Part shown: one piece after another, positions 1 through 7,069 of the stretch
Layout: the number at the start of each line of letters is the position of its first letter
Position numbering within the stretch: position 1 is the stretch's first letter
Assembly (NCBI GenBank): GCA_018241985.1
Contig: JAFECV010000039.1
Location: 1-10,223, forward strand
Direction of reading: 5' to 3'
DNA from: Pseudomonadota bacterium
GTDB lineage: Bacteria > Pseudomonadota > Gammaproteobacteria > Burkholderiales > Burkholderiaceae_C
DNA length: 10,223 nucleotides
Notes under the pieces: generated by a model
Databases searched by the model: none
The model's input: only the letters and a program-made list of their open reading frames with translations
Told to the model about the DNA's origin: nothing
Translations under genes and position numbers: made by a program

Positions 1-1883
1 AGCAGCGAGGCCTCTACAGGCCCGGCGAAGTAGTGCGCCGCTTGCGTGCCCGGCTCCAGGTCGATCAGCGTGGTGACCGGCTGGCCGTCGCCGCGCGCGC
101 CGGGCAGTTGCGCCACCGGCACCGAATAGACCCGGCCGTTGCTGCCGAAAACGATCAGTTGGTCCACCGTTCGGCACTCGAAGGTGCCGTACAGCGCGTC
201 GCCGGCCTTGAACGCGAAGCTCGCCGCGTCGTGCCCCTGGCCCTGGCGCGCGCGCACCCAGCCTTTCTCCGATACGACCACGGTCACCGGCTCGTCGACC
301 ACGCGCACCTCGGCCACCGCCTTCTTCTCCTGCTGGATCAGCGTGCGGCGCGCATCCTGAAACTGCTTCGCGTCCTGCTCGATCTCCTTGATCATCAGCC
401 GGCGCAGCGCGGCCGGGCTGCCGAGGATTTCTTCGAGCTTGCCCTGCTCTTCGCGCAGATCCTTCAGTTCCTGCTCGATGCGGATCGCCTCCAGCCGCGC
501 GAGCTGGCGCAACCGGATTTCGAGGATGTCCTCGGCCTGCCGGTCGGAGAGGTTGAAGCGCGCGATCAGCGCGGCCTTGGGCTCGTCGCTCGCGCGGATG
601 ATCGCGATCACCTCGTCGATGTTCAGCAGCACGAGCTGCCGGCCTTCGAGGATGTGGATGCGGTCCAGCACCTTGGCCAATCGGTGCTGCGAACGCCGCG
701 TGATCGTGGTCTGGCGGAACGCGATCCACTCGGTGAGCATCTCGCGCAGCGACTTCTGCACGGGACGCCCGTCGAGCCCGACCAGCGTCAGGTTCACCGG
801 CGCCGAGGTCTCGAGGCTGGTGTGCGCGAGCAGCGCGGTGATCAGTTCCTGCTGGTCGATGCGGCTGGTCTTGGGCTCGAACACGATGCGCACCGGCGCG
901 TCCTTGCTCGACTCGTCGCGCACGACGTCGAGCACCGCGAGCATCGCGGCCTTGAGCTGCGTCTGCTCGCTGCTGAGCGCCTTCTTGCCGGCGCGCACCT
1001 TGGGGTTCGTGATCTCCTCGATCTCCTCGAGCACCTTCTGCGTTGAAGTGCCCGGCGGCAGTTCCGTCACGACCATCTGCCACTGGCCGCGCGCGAGCTC
1101 CTCGATCTTCCAGCGCGCGCGCACCTTCAGGCTCCCGCGCCCGCCGCGGTACGCCTCCTGGATGTCGGCCGCGGGGCTGATCAACTGGCCGCCGCCGGGG
1201 TAGTCGGGCCCGGGCAGCAGCGCGAACAGTTCGTCGTCGGAGAGCTTCGCGTTCTTCACCAGCGCGATGCAGGCGTCGGCGACCTCGCGCAGGTTGTGGC
1301 TCGGGATCTCGGTCGCGAGGCCGACCGCGATCCCGGACGCGCCGTTCAGCAGCGAGAACGGCAGCCGCGCCGGCAACTGGCGCGGCTCCTGGGTCGAGCC
1401 GTCGTAGTTCGGCATGAAGTCGACCGTGCCCTGGTCGATCTCGTCGAGCAGCAGGCTTGCGATGCGCGCGAGCCGCGCCTCGGTGTAGCGCATCGCGGCC
1501 GCGCCGTCGCCGTCGCGGCTGCCGAAGTTGCCGTGGCCGTCGATCAGCGGATAGCGCTGCGAAAAATCCTGCGCCATGCGCACCAGCGCGTCGTACGCGG
1601 CCTGGTCGCCGTGCGGGTGGAAGCGCCCCAGCACGTCGCCGACCACGCGCGCGCTCTTGACCGGCTTCGCGCCGCCGGCGCCGGAGAACCCCAGCCCCAT
1701 GCGCTCCATCGCGTACAGGATGCGCCGCTGCACCGGCTTCTGGCCGTCGCAGGCGTCAGGCAGCGCGCGGCCCTTGACGACGGACAGCGCGTATTCAAGA
1801 TAAGCGCGCTGGGCATAGTCGCCCAGGGCCAGCGAATCGCCCTCGTCGGGCACGAACATGTCGGGGGTGGTGATGTCGGTCAT
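1..1883 (-). CDS. parC: DNA topoisomerase IV subunit A (ParC), C-terminus cut by the window edge
   Basis: ParC is the breakage-reunion subunit of topoisomerase IV. It works with ParE as a C2E2 heterotetramer to decatenate replicated chromosomes and relax supercoils. The reading frame starts at the ATG at 1883-1881 ([10 protein letters not shown]) and gives about 627 residues before the left edge; the family is usually about 750-780 residues, so only part of the C-terminal beta-pinwheel is missing. Visible are the winged-helix DNA-binding motif [20 protein letters not shown] (about residues 86-105) and the catalytic tyrosine in AAMRYTEAR at Tyr133 (codon 1487-1485). They are followed by the tower and the coiled coil around [20 protein letters not shown]. 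ParC rather than GyrA is inferred from the adjacent parE and from the N-terminal sequence. Gln94 lies where E. coli ParC has Ser80. No convincing Shine-Dalgarno precedes the start. A nuclease gene separates it from parE. Confidence 0.96.
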   Translation of the reverse strand, partial: MTDITTPDMFVPDEGDSLALGDYAQRAYLEYALSVVKGRALPDACDGQKPVQRRILYAMERMGLGFSGAGGAKPVKSARVVGDVLGRFHPHGDQAAYDALVRMAQDFSQRYPLIDGHGNFGSRDGDGAAAMRYTEARLARIASLLLDEIDQGTVDFMPNYDGSTQEPRQLPARLPFSLLNGASGIAVGLATEIPSHNLREVADACIALVKNAKLSDDELFALLPGPDYPGGGQLISPAADIQEAYRGGRGSLKVRARWKIEELARGQWQMVVTELPPGTSTQKVLEEIEEITNPKVRAGKKALSSEQTQLKAAMLAVLDVVRDESSKDAPVRIVFEPKTSRIDQQELITALLAHTSLETSAPVNLTLVGLDGRPVQKSLREMLTEWIAFRQTTITRRSQHRLAKVLDRIHILEGRQLVLLNIDEVIAIIRASDEPKAALIARFNLSDRQAEDILEIRLRQLARLEAIRIEQELKDLREEQGKLEEILGSPAALRRLMIKEIEQDAKQFQDARRTLIQQEKKAVAEVRVVDEPVTVVVSEKGWVRARQGQGHDAASFAFKAGDALYGTFECRTVDQLIVFGSNGRVYSVPVAQLPGARGDGQPVTTLIDLEPGTQAAHYFAGPVEASL

Positions 1884-1884
1884 G

Positions 1885-1947
1885 CTTCAAAAATGAGAGC
1901 TGCTCGCGCTTGATTGGCGGGCGCTACAAGCCAATAAACCTCAAAAA
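1885..1947. repeat. Degenerate dispersed intergenic repeat (Comamonadaceae type)
   Basis: Nearly the whole gap between the nuclease stop and the parC start is AT-richer sequence beginning TTCAAAAATGAGAGCTGCT and continuing to GCGCTACAAGCC and a run of A. From memory it matches a short dispersed element common between genes of Acidovorax, Variovorax, Polaromonas and Rhodoferax, whose centre is a palindrome around TAGCGCTT...AAGCGCTA. Here the palindrome is degenerate: 1904-1911 pairs with 1919-1926 through four G-C pairs, one T-A pair, two G-T wobbles and one mismatch. The family assignment is recollection, not a search. The element starts one base from the parC ATG. Confidence 0.55.
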
Positions 1948-1952
1948 CAAGT

Positions 1953-3050
1953 TCACGTCGACACATCGCCCAGCTCCTGCTCGATGGCCTCGATGCTGGG
2001 CAGGCTCGATTGCAAGGTGGCGGGCAGCGCTCGCGTGAGCTCGAAGCTGGAGACGCCAATGGGCTTGTCCATGCCGCGCAGCGCGTACTCGGCCATCACC
2101 CGGTCGTGCTGCTGGCACAGGATCAGGCCGATGGTGGACTTGTCGCCCTCGTGGCGCAGCCGGTCATCGACCACGCTGCAATAAAAATTCATCTTGCCCG
2201 CGTACTCGGGTTTGAACGGGCCGCGCTTGAGCTCGATCACCACGTAGCAGCGCAGTTTGAGGTGGTAGAAAAGCAAGTCGATGTAAAAGTCCTGATCACC
2301 CACATCGAGGTGATATTGCCTGCCGACAAAGGCAAAGCCTTGGCCGAGTTCAAGCAGGAATTTTTCCAGGTGCGCGATCAGGCCCACCTCCAGTTCGCGC
2401 TCGTGGAAGTCCTTCTCCAGCGTCAAGAAGTCGAACAGGTACGGGTCTTTCAGTGTCTGCTGCACCAGGTCGGATTCCGGCTTGGGCAGGCGCAAGGCAA
2501 AGTTGTTGGCGGTGCGGCCCTGGCGCTGACGTGCCGTCGTCTCGATCTGCATGACCAGGATGTTGCGGCTCCAGCCATGCTCCAGCGCGGCCTGCATGTA
2601 CCAGCGGCGCGTCGCATGGTCTTTGACCTTGGCCATCAACTCCGCATGGTGTCCCCAGGGCAAGGCCAGAATCAGCTCTATCGGAAAAAGTGCCACAGGC
2701 TGCGGCACTTTTGCCGCGGATTCGATTTGTGCCACAGCCTGTGGCACAAATTCCAACTGCGCGTATTCCCGGTAAAAAGCCAGCATCCGTTTGATGTTGC
2801 GCTCGGAAAAGCCCTTCTCCTCCGGCATCTCATTGTGCAAATCACGCGCCAAGCGGGGAATGACGCCGGTGCCCCAGCCCTCCTGCTGTTGGCGCTGATC
2901 GATCACCCGGCCAATATCCCAGTACAGGCGGATCAGCTCCGCATTCACCGCCAGCACGGCACGCACCTGCGCTTGGCGCACGCGCTGCTTGATATCGGCC
3001 AATAGGCTGGCGTACAGCGTGGAAGCGGGCACCCGCTCGTCTTTTTTCAT
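1953..3050 (-). CDS. PD-(D/E)XK nuclease domain protein, YhcG/DUF1016 family
   Basis: The 365-residue product matches the usual length and layout of YhcG/DUF1016 proteins: an N-terminal winged-helix-like DUF1016_N region (about residues 10-170, with LYWDIGRVI, GFSERNIKRMLAFYREY and LPWGHH) and a C-terminal PD-(D/E)XK nuclease fold (about 190-345). Likely catalytic residues are Asp258 in DFYIDLLFYH and Glu273/Lys275 in VVIELKRG, with Glu229 in the preceding helix, so the active site looks intact. Members occur as single mobile genes or beside restriction-modification loci; the cellular role is not well established. The ATG at 3050 is preceded by CAAGAG and overlaps the stop of an upstream remnant as ATGA. 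Residues 101-122 carry two palindrome-encoded repeats not expected in the family core. Lower GC than parE and parC, and its place between them, suggest acquisition by transfer. Confidence 0.9.
   Translation of the reverse strand: MKKDERVPASTLYASLLADIKQRVRQAQVRAVLAVNAELIRLYWDIGRVIDQRQQQEGWGTGVIPRLARDLHNEMPEEKGFSERNIKRMLAFYREYAQLEFVPQAVAQIESAAKVPQPVALFPIELILALPWGHHAELMAKVKDHATRRWYMQAALEHGWSRNILVMQIETTARQRQGRTANNFALRLPKPESDLVQQTLKDPYLFDFLTLEKDFHERELEVGLIAHLEKFLLELGQGFAFVGRQYHLDVGDQDFYIDLLFYHLKLRCYVVIELKRGPFKPEYAGKMNFYCSVVDDRLRHEGDKSTIGLILCQQHDRVMAEYALRGMDKPIGVSSFELTRALPATLQSSLPSIEAIEQELGDVST
2686..2712. repeat. Coding palindrome, copy 1 (imperfect)
   Basis: Arms AAAAGTGCCACA and TGCGGCACTTTT surround the loop GGC; the 12-base arms pair with a single mismatch. 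It lies inside the nuclease gene and covers residues 113-122 (VPQPVALF on the coding strand). It shares its core, GTGCCrCAGsCTGTGGCAC read on the coding strand, with the second palindrome, whose centre is 39 bases (13 codons) away, so the reading frame is kept. Confidence 0.75.
2726..2750. repeat. Coding palindrome, copy 2 (perfect 11-base arms)
   Basis: Arms TTTGTGCCACA and TGTGGCACAAA are perfect reverse complements around the loop GCC. It lies inside the nuclease gene and encodes residues 101-109 (VPQAVAQI). Together with copy 1 it looks like an in-frame duplication of a palindromic segment in the linker before the LPWGHH motif. Confidence 0.8.
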
Positions 3051-3127
3051 CTCTTGGCCACCAGATCCAGAAAACCGCTGACCGCCTCGATGGCCTGCTC
3101 AACTTCCCGCTTCGGAAAATTGGCCGC
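3047..3127 (-). pseudogene. 26-codon remnant of a lost gene upstream of the nuclease
   Basis: Directly after the parE stop codon the same frame stays open for 26 codons, including KREVEQAIEAVSGFLDLVAK, and stops at a TGA that overlaps the nuclease ATG as ATGA. The peptide looks like a real amphipathic helical C-terminus, and an ATGA overlap is typical of translationally coupled genes. I infer that the nuclease arrived with the 3' end of a partner gene whose body was lost. I do not recognise the partner. It has no start codon or ribosome binding site of its own. Confidence 0.55.
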
Positions 3128-5098
3128 TCAGATATCGATCTCCACCGCGTCGCCGTGCAGCTCGATCAGTTCGCGGCGCGCTGCGGCTTCGCCCTTGCCC
3201 ATCAGCCGCGTCATCAGCTCCCGCGTGGCGGCCAGATCCATGCTGCCCAGCCGTACCGGCAAGAGGCGCCGCGTGTCGGGGTTCAGCGTGGTCTCCCAGA
3301 GCTGCTCGGCGCTCATCTCGCCCAGGCCCTTGAAGCGGCTGATCTGGCAGCGCTCGCGCGCGACGCCTTCCTTCCCGGTCTTGTCGAGGATCGCGGCGAG
3401 TTCGCCGTCGTCGAGCGCGTAGACCTTGGACGCCGGCTTCTTGCCGCGCGCCGGCACATCGACCCGGAACAGCGGCGGGCGCGCGACGTAGACATGGCCG
3501 GCGTCGACCAGCTTCGGGAAATGGCGGAAGAACAGGGTCAGCAGCAGCACCTGGATGTGCGAGCCGTCGACGTCGGCGTCAGACAGGATGCAGACCTTGC
3601 CGTAGCGCAGATTGCTCAAGTCGACGTCGTCGTCCGGCCCATGCGGGTCGACGCCGATCGCGACCGAGATGTCGTGGATCTCGGTGTTCGCGAACAGGCG
3701 GTCGCGGTCCACCTCCCAGGTGTTCAGCACCTTGCCGCGCAGCGGCAGGATCGCCTGGCATTCCTTGTCGCGGCCCATCTTGGCGCTGCCGCCGGCCGAG
3801 TCGCCCTCGACCAGGAACACCTCGTTGTGCGCGGTGTCGCGGCTCTCGCAGTCGGTGAGCTTGCCCGGCAGCACCGCGACGCCCGAGCCCTTGCGCTTTT
3901 CCACCTTCTGGCCGGCGCGCTGGCGGCTCTGCGCGGCGCGGATCGCGAGTTCCGCGAGCCGCTTGCCGTATTCGACGTTCTGGTTCAGCCACAGTTCGAG
4001 CGCCGGCCGCACGAACGAGGACACCAGCCGCACCGCGTCGCGCGAATTGAGCCGCTCCTTGATCTGGCCCTGGAACTGCGGGTCGAGCACCTTGGCCGAC
4101 AGCACGAAGCTGGCGCGCGCGAACACGTCCTCGGGCAGGAGCTTGACGCCCTTCGGCAGCAGCGAATGCAGTTCGATGAAGCTCTTGACGGCGTTGAAGA
4201 GGCCGTCGCGCAGGCCGCTCTCGTGCGTGCCGCCGGCGCGGGTCGGGATCAGGTTCACGTAGCTCTCGCGCACCGGCGCGCCGTCCTCGGTGAAGGCCAG
4301 CACCCAGGCCGCGCCCTCGCCCTCGGCGAAGCTCTCGCTCGCGCCGTCGGCATAGCCCTCGCCTTCGAACAGCGGGATCACCGGGTCCGCGGCCAGCTCC
4401 TGCATCAGATAGTCGCGCAGGCCGCCCTTGTACTGCCAGGCCTGGGTCTCACGCGTCTTCTCGACCTGCAGCGACACGGCCACGCCCGGCATCAGCACCG
4501 CCTTGCTGCGCAGCAGGTGCGCCAGTTCGGCCATCGGCAGCGCGCTCGACTCGAAGTACTTCGCATCGGGCCAGACCCGCACGGTGGTGCCGCTCTTGCG
4601 GTCGCCGTTGCCTTGCGCGCGCAGCTCGAGCGGCTCGATCGGCTCGCCGCCGGCGAACGCGATGCGCGCGACCTGGCCGTCGCGCCAGCTCGTCGCCTCT
4701 AACCGCCGCGCGAGCGCGTTCGTCACCGACACGCCGACGCCGTGCAGGCCGCCGGAGAAGCTGTACGCGCCGCCGCTTCCCTTGTCGAACTTGCCGCCGG
4801 CGTGCAGCCGCGTGAACACGAGCTCGATCACCGGCGCCTGCTCCTCGGGGTGCAGGCCGAACGGAATGCCGCGGCCTTCGTCCTCGACACTGATCGAGCC
4901 GTCGGCATGGAGCGTCACGCGGATCTTCTTGCCGTAGCCGGCCAGCGCCTCGTCGGCCGCGTTGTCCAGCACCTCCTGGATCACGTGCAGCGGGTTGTCG
5001 GTGCGGGTGTACATGCCGGGGCGCTGGCGCACCGGCTCCAGTCCTTTCAGGACGCGGATGGAGGCCTCGCCGTAACTGCCTGGTTCCTTGCTTGCCAT
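3128..5098 (-). CDS. parE: DNA topoisomerase IV subunit B (ParE)
   Basis: This is the ATPase subunit of topoisomerase IV and partner of ParC. The 656-residue protein is complete and near the family length (E. coli 630). In order it shows the GHKL ATP-binding fold with EVLDNAADEALAG (residues 42-54), DEGRGIPFG (73-81) and GGLHGVGVSVTNALA (116-130), then the transducer domain. The TOPRIM domain follows with EGDSAGGSAK (431-440), PLRGKVLN (452-459) and DADVDG (507-512), and the RFKGLGEMSAEQLW motif (588-601). Glu431 and the DADVDG aspartates are the expected metal ligands. The insertion found in E. coli GyrB is absent, which together with adjacent parC argues for ParE. The start at 5098 (MASKEPGSYGEASIRVLKGLE) fits the family; its Shine-Dalgarno is poor. 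It lies 11 bases after the tetR stop, leaving no room for its own promoter there. Confidence 0.97.
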   Translation of the reverse strand: MASKEPGSYGEASIRVLKGLEPVRQRPGMYTRTDNPLHVIQEVLDNAADEALAGYGKKIRVTLHADGSISVEDEGRGIPFGLHPEEQAPVIELVFTRLHAGGKFDKGSGGAYSFSGGLHGVGVSVTNALARRLEATSWRDGQVARIAFAGGEPIEPLELRAQGNGDRKSGTTVRVWPDAKYFESSALPMAELAHLLRSKAVLMPGVAVSLQVEKTRETQAWQYKGGLRDYLMQELAADPVIPLFEGEGYADGASESFAEGEGAAWVLAFTEDGAPVRESYVNLIPTRAGGTHESGLRDGLFNAVKSFIELHSLLPKGVKLLPEDVFARASFVLSAKVLDPQFQGQIKERLNSRDAVRLVSSFVRPALELWLNQNVEYGKRLAELAIRAAQSRQRAGQKVEKRKGSGVAVLPGKLTDCESRDTAHNEVFLVEGDSAGGSAKMGRDKECQAILPLRGKVLNTWEVDRDRLFANTEIHDISVAIGVDPHGPDDDVDLSNLRYGKVCILSDADVDGSHIQVLLLTLFFRHFPKLVDAGHVYVARPPLFRVDVPARGKKPASKVYALDDGELAAILDKTGKEGVARERCQISRFKGLGEMSAEQLWETTLNPDTRRLLPVRLGSMDLAATRELMTRLMGKGEAAARRELIELHGDAVEIDI

Positions 5099-5109
5099 GG
5101 CGGGGGATT

Positions 5110-5790
5110 CTAGGTCCGCGCCCGGCGGCGGTTCTTCGCCAGCGCCTCGACGTCACGCGCGATGGCGTCGATCAGTGCGTTCACCCCCAGCTCGAACGTC
5201 CGGTCCCAGTCATCGGCCTTGAAGAAGCGCGCGGCCGCGGCCAGACCGGGGCATTCGCGGTCGATGAATGCGCCATCGACCGGTTCCGCCGCCGAGGGTC
5301 CCTTGGCGTAGCCGGAGGTTTCGTCCAGGCTGGCACCCGTGAGGTAGTAGCCGATGGCGCGGAAGTAGCGCGCCGCAAGCTCTTCGTCGGGCACAACGTC
5401 GCGGATCAGCCTCAGGATCGACTCGATGTAGCGCACGCCGGTCGGCGTGTTCAGACGGTGCACCGCGCGCAATGGGTACATCGCCGGGAACATGTTGGCC
5501 GTCGCACGGAATTCGTACATGGCAAAGCGCAGGCGCTCCACGGGCGGGAGTTCCTGCGGCGGCTGCCGGGTAGCCAGCAACATGTGGTCGACCATGGCAT
5601 CGAGCAGGTGCTGCTTGCTCGGGAAGTGGTGGTACAGGCTCATCGCCTCGCAGCCCAGGCGCTCCGCCACGCGCCGCATGCTCAGCACCGACAGCCCGTT
5701 CTCCGCCACCTCGTCCAGCGCGGCCTGCACGATGCGTTCGCGCGACAGCGGCTGCCCCGCGTCCCGCTCATCGGATTTTCTTCTCGCCAT
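5110..5790 (-). CDS. TetR/AcrR-family transcriptional repressor
   Basis: This is a ligand-responsive DNA-binding repressor of 226 residues, the normal size for the family. The N-terminal helix-turn-helix is clear: LSRERIVQAALDEVAENG then LSMRRVAERLGCEAMSLYHHF (about 15-56) followed by PSKQHLLDAMVDHML. The C-terminal two thirds is helical and would form the ligand pocket and dimer interface; the ligand cannot be told from sequence. I place the start at the ATG at 5790 (MARRKSDERD); an ATG three codons upstream (5799) is also possible and touches the operator. The gene is divergent from the hydroxylase operon, with two palindromic sites in the 65-base spacer, so it most likely represses that operon and itself. 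parE follows after only 11 bases. Confidence 0.92.
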   Translation of the reverse strand: MARRKSDERDAGQPLSRERIVQAALDEVAENGLSVLSMRRVAERLGCEAMSLYHHFPSKQHLLDAMVDHMLLATRQPPQELPPVERLRFAMYEFRATANMFPAMYPLRAVHRLNTPTGVRYIESILRLIRDVVPDEELAARYFRAIGYYLTGASLDETSGYAKGPSAAEPVDGAFIDRECPGLAAAARFFKADDWDRTFELGVNALIDAIARDVEALAKNRRRART

Positions 5791-5792
5791 GC

Positions 5793-5820
5793 TTGACATC
5801 TTACAGTGTAAGACTAAACT
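5793..5820 (+). promoter_or_regulatory. Predicted sigma-70 promoter of the hydroxylase operon
   Basis: A perfect -35 TTGACA (5793-5798) is followed after 16 bases by TAAACT (5815-5820), a 4/6 match to the -10 consensus. Operator 1 fills the spacer between them, the classic arrangement for repression by a TetR dimer. The transcript would start near 5827 and reach the gene with the Shine-Dalgarno AAAGGAG at 5843-5849. Confidence 0.6.
5799..5813. promoter_or_regulatory. TetR operator site 1 (perfect palindrome)
   Basis: TCTTACAGTGTAAGA is a perfect 7-1-7 inverted repeat in the tetR/hydroxylase divergent spacer. It lies between the -35 and -10 of the plus-strand promoter and borders the tetR start, so a bound dimer could block both genes. 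Confidence 0.75.
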
Positions 5821-5829
5821 GAATTTTAC

Positions 5830-5842
5830 CTTACACCGTAAG
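5830..5842. promoter_or_regulatory. TetR operator site 2
   Basis: CTTACACCGTAAG repeats the operator 1 sequence with outer CTTAC/GTAAG arms conserved. Its centre is 30 bases, about three helical turns, from operator 1, so two dimers could sit on the same face of the DNA. It lies just downstream of the predicted transcript start and upstream of the Shine-Dalgarno. A minus-strand TAAAAT at 5828-5823 could be the tetR -10. Confidence 0.7.
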
Positions 5843-5855
5843 AAAGGAGCGCGAC

Positions 5856-6659
5856 ATGGAAACCGCCGACCTGATCGGCCTGCTGGTGCCGGCCACCTAT
5901 CTCGTGATGCTTGCCATCGAATCGCGATGGTCTGCGCGCGCCTTTCCACCGCGCAAGGGCTGGCGCTGGCTGGGTATCGGCTTCCTGCTGTTGATCGGCA
6001 CCGCAGGCGCCACGGTGCCCTTGGTCCTACCGCTGGACTGGATGGCGGCGCACCGCTGGATGGACGGAACGCCGCTCGGCGCCGCGGGCGGCGCGCTCGC
6101 GGGGTGGTTGGTCCTCTCCTTCATCGCCTTCGTCTTGCACCGTGCCTATCATGCCTTCTCGCCACTGTGGCAGCTGGGCCACCAGCTGCACCACAGCCCG
6201 CAGCGCGTCGACATCTCGGGATCGGCCTTTTTCCATCCGGTGGAGATGGTGCTGCAGGTGCTGATGCAGTTATTCGTCACCGTAATCGTGCTGGGCCTGG
6301 ACCCGATTGCGGCCGCGCTGGTGGGCTACATCGCGGCCTTCCACGGCATGTTCCAGCACTGGAACGTACGCACCCCTCGATGGCTGGGATATTTCATCCA
6401 GCGGCCGGAATCGCACTGCGTGCACCACCGCATGGGCGTGCACACTTGGAACTATGCCGACTTTCCACTGTGGGACATCGTGTTCGGGAGCTTTCGCAAT
6501 CCGCGCGAGTTTCGCGGTGAATGCGGCTTCGAGGCACCCGACGACCATCGCGTGGTTGCCATGCTGAGCTGGCGCGACGTGAACGCGTTCCGCTACGGCA
6601 ATGGCAACCGCGGCGTCCGTGCCGGCACGCCGACGCGCGCACCGGGAGAACTCGCATGA
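5856..6659 (+). CDS. Sterol desaturase / fatty acid hydroxylase superfamily membrane protein
   Basis: The product is a predicted integral membrane di-iron oxygenase that would hydroxylate or desaturate a lipid-like substrate at the inner membrane; the actual substrate is unknown. The 267-residue protein has the superfamily's histidine clusters: HRAYH (95-99), HQLHH (109-113), His127, HGMFQH (163-168) and HCVHH (187-191) with His196, ending in the usual WNYADFPLWDIVFGSF. Hydrophobic stretches at about 6-22, 38-60, 75-95 and 128-165 would anchor it. The ATG at 5856 has a strong Shine-Dalgarno, AAAGGAG, six bases upstream. Its stop overlaps the next start as ATGA. Two TetR operators precede it, suggesting induction by a small molecule. 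All metal-binding histidines appear present. Confidence 0.9.
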   Translation: METADLIGLLVPATYLVMLAIESRWSARAFPPRKGWRWLGIGFLLLIGTAGATVPLVLPLDWMAAHRWMDGTPLGAAGGALAGWLVLSFIAFVLHRAYHAFSPLWQLGHQLHHSPQRVDISGSAFFHPVEMVLQVLMQLFVTVIVLGLDPIAAALVGYIAAFHGMFQHWNVRTPRWLGYFIQRPESHCVHHRMGVHTWNYADFPLWDIVFGSFRNPREFRGECGFEAPDDHRVVAMLSWRDVNAFRYGNGNRGVRAGTPTRAPGELA

Positions 6660-7069
6660 CCGCGGATGACGCCCGCGCACTGGCCTGCAAGCTGGTTCGC
6701 TTCCTGGAGACCGGCGAGGCGCCGGCTGGACTGTTCGACCAGGGTATGGTGTGCGATTTCACCCCGCCGAAATGGCATGTCCACACGCGCGGCGCGCAGG
6801 CCATGATCGCGCTGCGCCGCCAGAGCCATCCGGCAGTGGGACAGGTGCCCGTCTGGCGCTGCGACCCCACGCCCAGCGGCTTTGTGCTGGAGGTGCAGGA
6901 GCGCTGGCACGACCAGGGCCAACACTGGTATTGCCGGGAGATGATGCGGGCCGACGTGGATCCGGCCACCGGCTCGATCCGGCAACTGAGCGTGTATTGC
7001 ACGGGTGACTGGGACGAGGCGCTGCAGGCGCGCCACGCCGCCTCCGGCGACGCGCCGCCCCGGACCTGA
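6656..7069 (+). CDS. NTF2/SnoaL-like small protein
   Basis: This 137-residue protein has the size and pattern of the NTF2-like (SnoaL) alpha+beta barrel family. The N-terminal helix (ARALACKLVRFLETG) is followed by FDQGMVCDFTPPKWHVHTRG, then strands such as FVLEVQERWHDQGQHWYCREMM, and ends with IRQLSVYCTGDWDEALQARH, which I associate with NTF2-like proteins. Members include cyclases, isomerases and ligand-binding proteins, so the fold does not fix the activity. The start is set by the ATGA overlap with the hydroxylase stop and by GGGAG at 6644-6648. Coupling to the hydroxylase suggests it acts on, or binds, the same substrate; that is inference. It is the last gene of the TetR-controlled operon; I see no clear terminator after it. 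Confidence 0.7.
   Translation: MTADDARALACKLVRFLETGEAPAGLFDQGMVCDFTPPKWHVHTRGAQAMIALRRQSHPAVGQVPVWRCDPTPSGFVLEVQERWHDQGQHWYCREMMRADVDPATGSIRQLSVYCTGDWDEALQARHAASGDAPPRT

Noticed and set aside
33..1046. Long plus-strand frame opposite parC
   Set aside because: The opposite strand encodes a clear ParC with the catalytic tyrosine; the plus-strand frame has no motif.
1904..1926. Intrinsic terminator for the nuclease gene in the gap before parC
   Set aside because: The stem is short, with a mismatch and wobbles that would not pair in the minus-strand transcript, and no T-tract follows; a degenerate repeat explains it better.
3155..4702. 515-codon open frame antisense to parE
   Set aside because: parE on the other strand is unmistakable. 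The antisense frame is rich in Arg, Ala, Leu and His without any domain and is the usual shadow of GC-rich coding DNA.
5791..5949. Extending tetR upstream to an in-frame start near 5949
   Set aside because: The extension would cross both operators, the promoter and the start of the hydroxylase gene, and the extra residues do not resemble a TetR N-terminus.
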